Program-made: the position numbers and the translations under genes
Assembly: GCA_949290355.1 (NCBI GenBank)
Contig: CASERN010000011.1
Location: 496,001 to 560,000 of the forward strand
DNA from: an uncultured bacterium
GTDB lineage: Bacteria > Cyanobacteriota > Vampirovibrionia > Gastranaerophilales > Gastranaerophilaceae
Direction of reading: 5' to 3'
Length of the DNA stretch: 64,000 nucleotides
Part shown: positions 63,558-64,000 of the stretch, piece by piece
How positions within the stretch are numbered: position 1 is the first letter of the stretch
How the letters are laid out: each line of letters opens with the position of its first letter
Notes under the pieces: generated by a model
The model's database searches: none
What the model saw: the letters and a program-made list of their open reading frames with translations, nothing else
Told to the model about the DNA's origin: nothing

Positions 63558-63986
63558 ATGAGACATATATTTGAAACAAAAGTTTATTATTCAGATACAG
63601 ATGCTTATGGTGTTGTCTGGCATGGTGCTTATTTGAGATGGCTTGAAAAGGGCAGAGTGGATCTTTGTGAAATGATTGGATTAGATCTTGTGTCTATGAA
63701 GAGTATGGACATTTTACTGCCTGTTACTAATATGAATGTCAGATATAAAGCTTCTGCAAAACTTGATGATACTATAATTATTGAAACTTGGATTGAAAAG
63801 TTCAATAGCTTGTCGGTTACATTCAAACAGGTAATTAAATCAAAAGAGACTAATAAAGTATTTATTGAAGCTTTATTCGATGTTGTTGCTATTAGTAATG
63901 ATGGTAAATTGTACAGAAGAATGCCTGAACAGCTTGTAAAAAGTTTTGAAAAAGGTATGGAAGAAAAATGTCCGGTGTGCGTTTAA
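63558..63986 (+). CDS. YbgC-like acyl-CoA thioesterase (hotdog fold)
   Basis: A 142-aa hotdog protein with YYSDTDAYGVVWHGAYLRWLEKGRVDL, the 4-hydroxybenzoyl-CoA thioesterase/YbgC signature with its catalytic aspartate, and NMNVRYKASAKLDDTIIIET. It probably hydrolyses short acyl-CoA or acyl-ACP. ATG 63558 is the start; the longer frame from 63420 is antisense to rubredoxin. There is no Shine-Dalgarno sequence; TATAAT at 63543-63548 lies nine bases upstream, so the leader would be very short or absent. Confidence 0.9.
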   Translation: MRHIFETKVYYSDTDAYGVVWHGAYLRWLEKGRVDLCEMIGLDLVSMKSMDILLPVTNMNVRYKASAKLDDTIIIETWIEKFNSLSVTFKQVIKSKETNKVFIEALFDVVAISNDGKLYRRMPEQLVKSFEKGMEEKCPVCV

Positions 63987-64000
63987 ATAAATATATTGCA

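Overview
The window is AT-rich (about one third G+C by eye) and gene-dense, with short intergenic gaps. The gene content fits a fermentative, non-photosynthetic, Gram-negative-type bacterium. There is an [FeFe]-hydrogenase of the trimeric electron-bifurcating type with its maturase HydG, and there are outer-membrane functions (LpxK, a two-partner-secretion pore, Skp/OmpH, an MCE/MlaD protein). There are no photosynthesis genes. Several pilin-like proteins begin with (G)FTLAEVLITLGIIGVVAAL. Together these suggest a gut-type member of the Melainabacteria/Vampirovibrionia (Gastranaerophilales). That placement is inference from gene content, not from a marker-gene tree. No CRISPR array, rRNA operon, insertion sequence or prophage was seen.

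Layout. 1-6.3 kb: ferredoxin, phosphopentomutase, a secreted protein, pilin locus 1, an M49-like peptidase, RlmH, an MscS channel and tRNA-Gly. 6.3-6.7 kb: a non-coding stretch with a probable small structured RNA. 6.7-18 kb: PpiC, aminopeptidase, RNA methylase, MnmA, HydG, DnaA, RuvA; a sigma-factor/prepilin-peptidase pair on the opposite strand; GatC and CTP synthase. 18-30 kb: pilin locus 3 (frameshifted), an MFS transporter, a radical SAM protein, a DNA-binding protein, two tandem thymidylate-kinase-like genes, a YhaM-like nuclease, IlvC, an acetyltransferase-like gene, two tandem zinc dehydrogenases, Pth and a regulator. 30-40 kb: tRNA-Lys and a surface-glycan cluster (two GT2 enzymes, nucleotide-sugar dehydrogenase, epimerase, methyltransferase, three polytopic GT-C-like proteins). 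40-50 kb: a starch-synthase-like protein with a C-terminal membrane segment, a nucleoside transporter, a 31-residue membrane ORF, BioD-BioA, a TpsB pore and Skp. 50-56 kb: hydC-hydB-hydA and endonuclease III. 56-64 kb: pilin locus 2, LpxK, MlaD, a lytic transglycosylase, QueA, YidC, tRNA-Pro, a membrane metallopeptidase, rubredoxin and a YbgC-like thioesterase.

Most striking signal. The window holds exactly three ten-base G (or C) tracts. Each lies 28-30 nt after an ATG with a good Shine-Dalgarno sequence, just upstream of a pilin-like gene. In all three, the frame from the ATG stops after 15 codons as sequenced. In all three, one extra base (or two fewer) would join the ATG to the uninterrupted pilin frame. 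Loci 1 and 2 also share a ~90 bp near-identical block whose few differences are mostly synonymous in the joined frame. This looks like a family of slippage-controlled (phase-variable or programmed-frameshift) long-leader prepilins. The prepilin peptidase that would process them is encoded here directly behind a SigB/SigF-type sigma factor.

Other patterns. Six genes without a Shine-Dalgarno sequence have a -10-like hexamer (TANAAT) exactly six bases before the ATG, which suggests leaderless mRNAs. Three convergent gene pairs share a TTAA so that their stop codons overlap by four bases.
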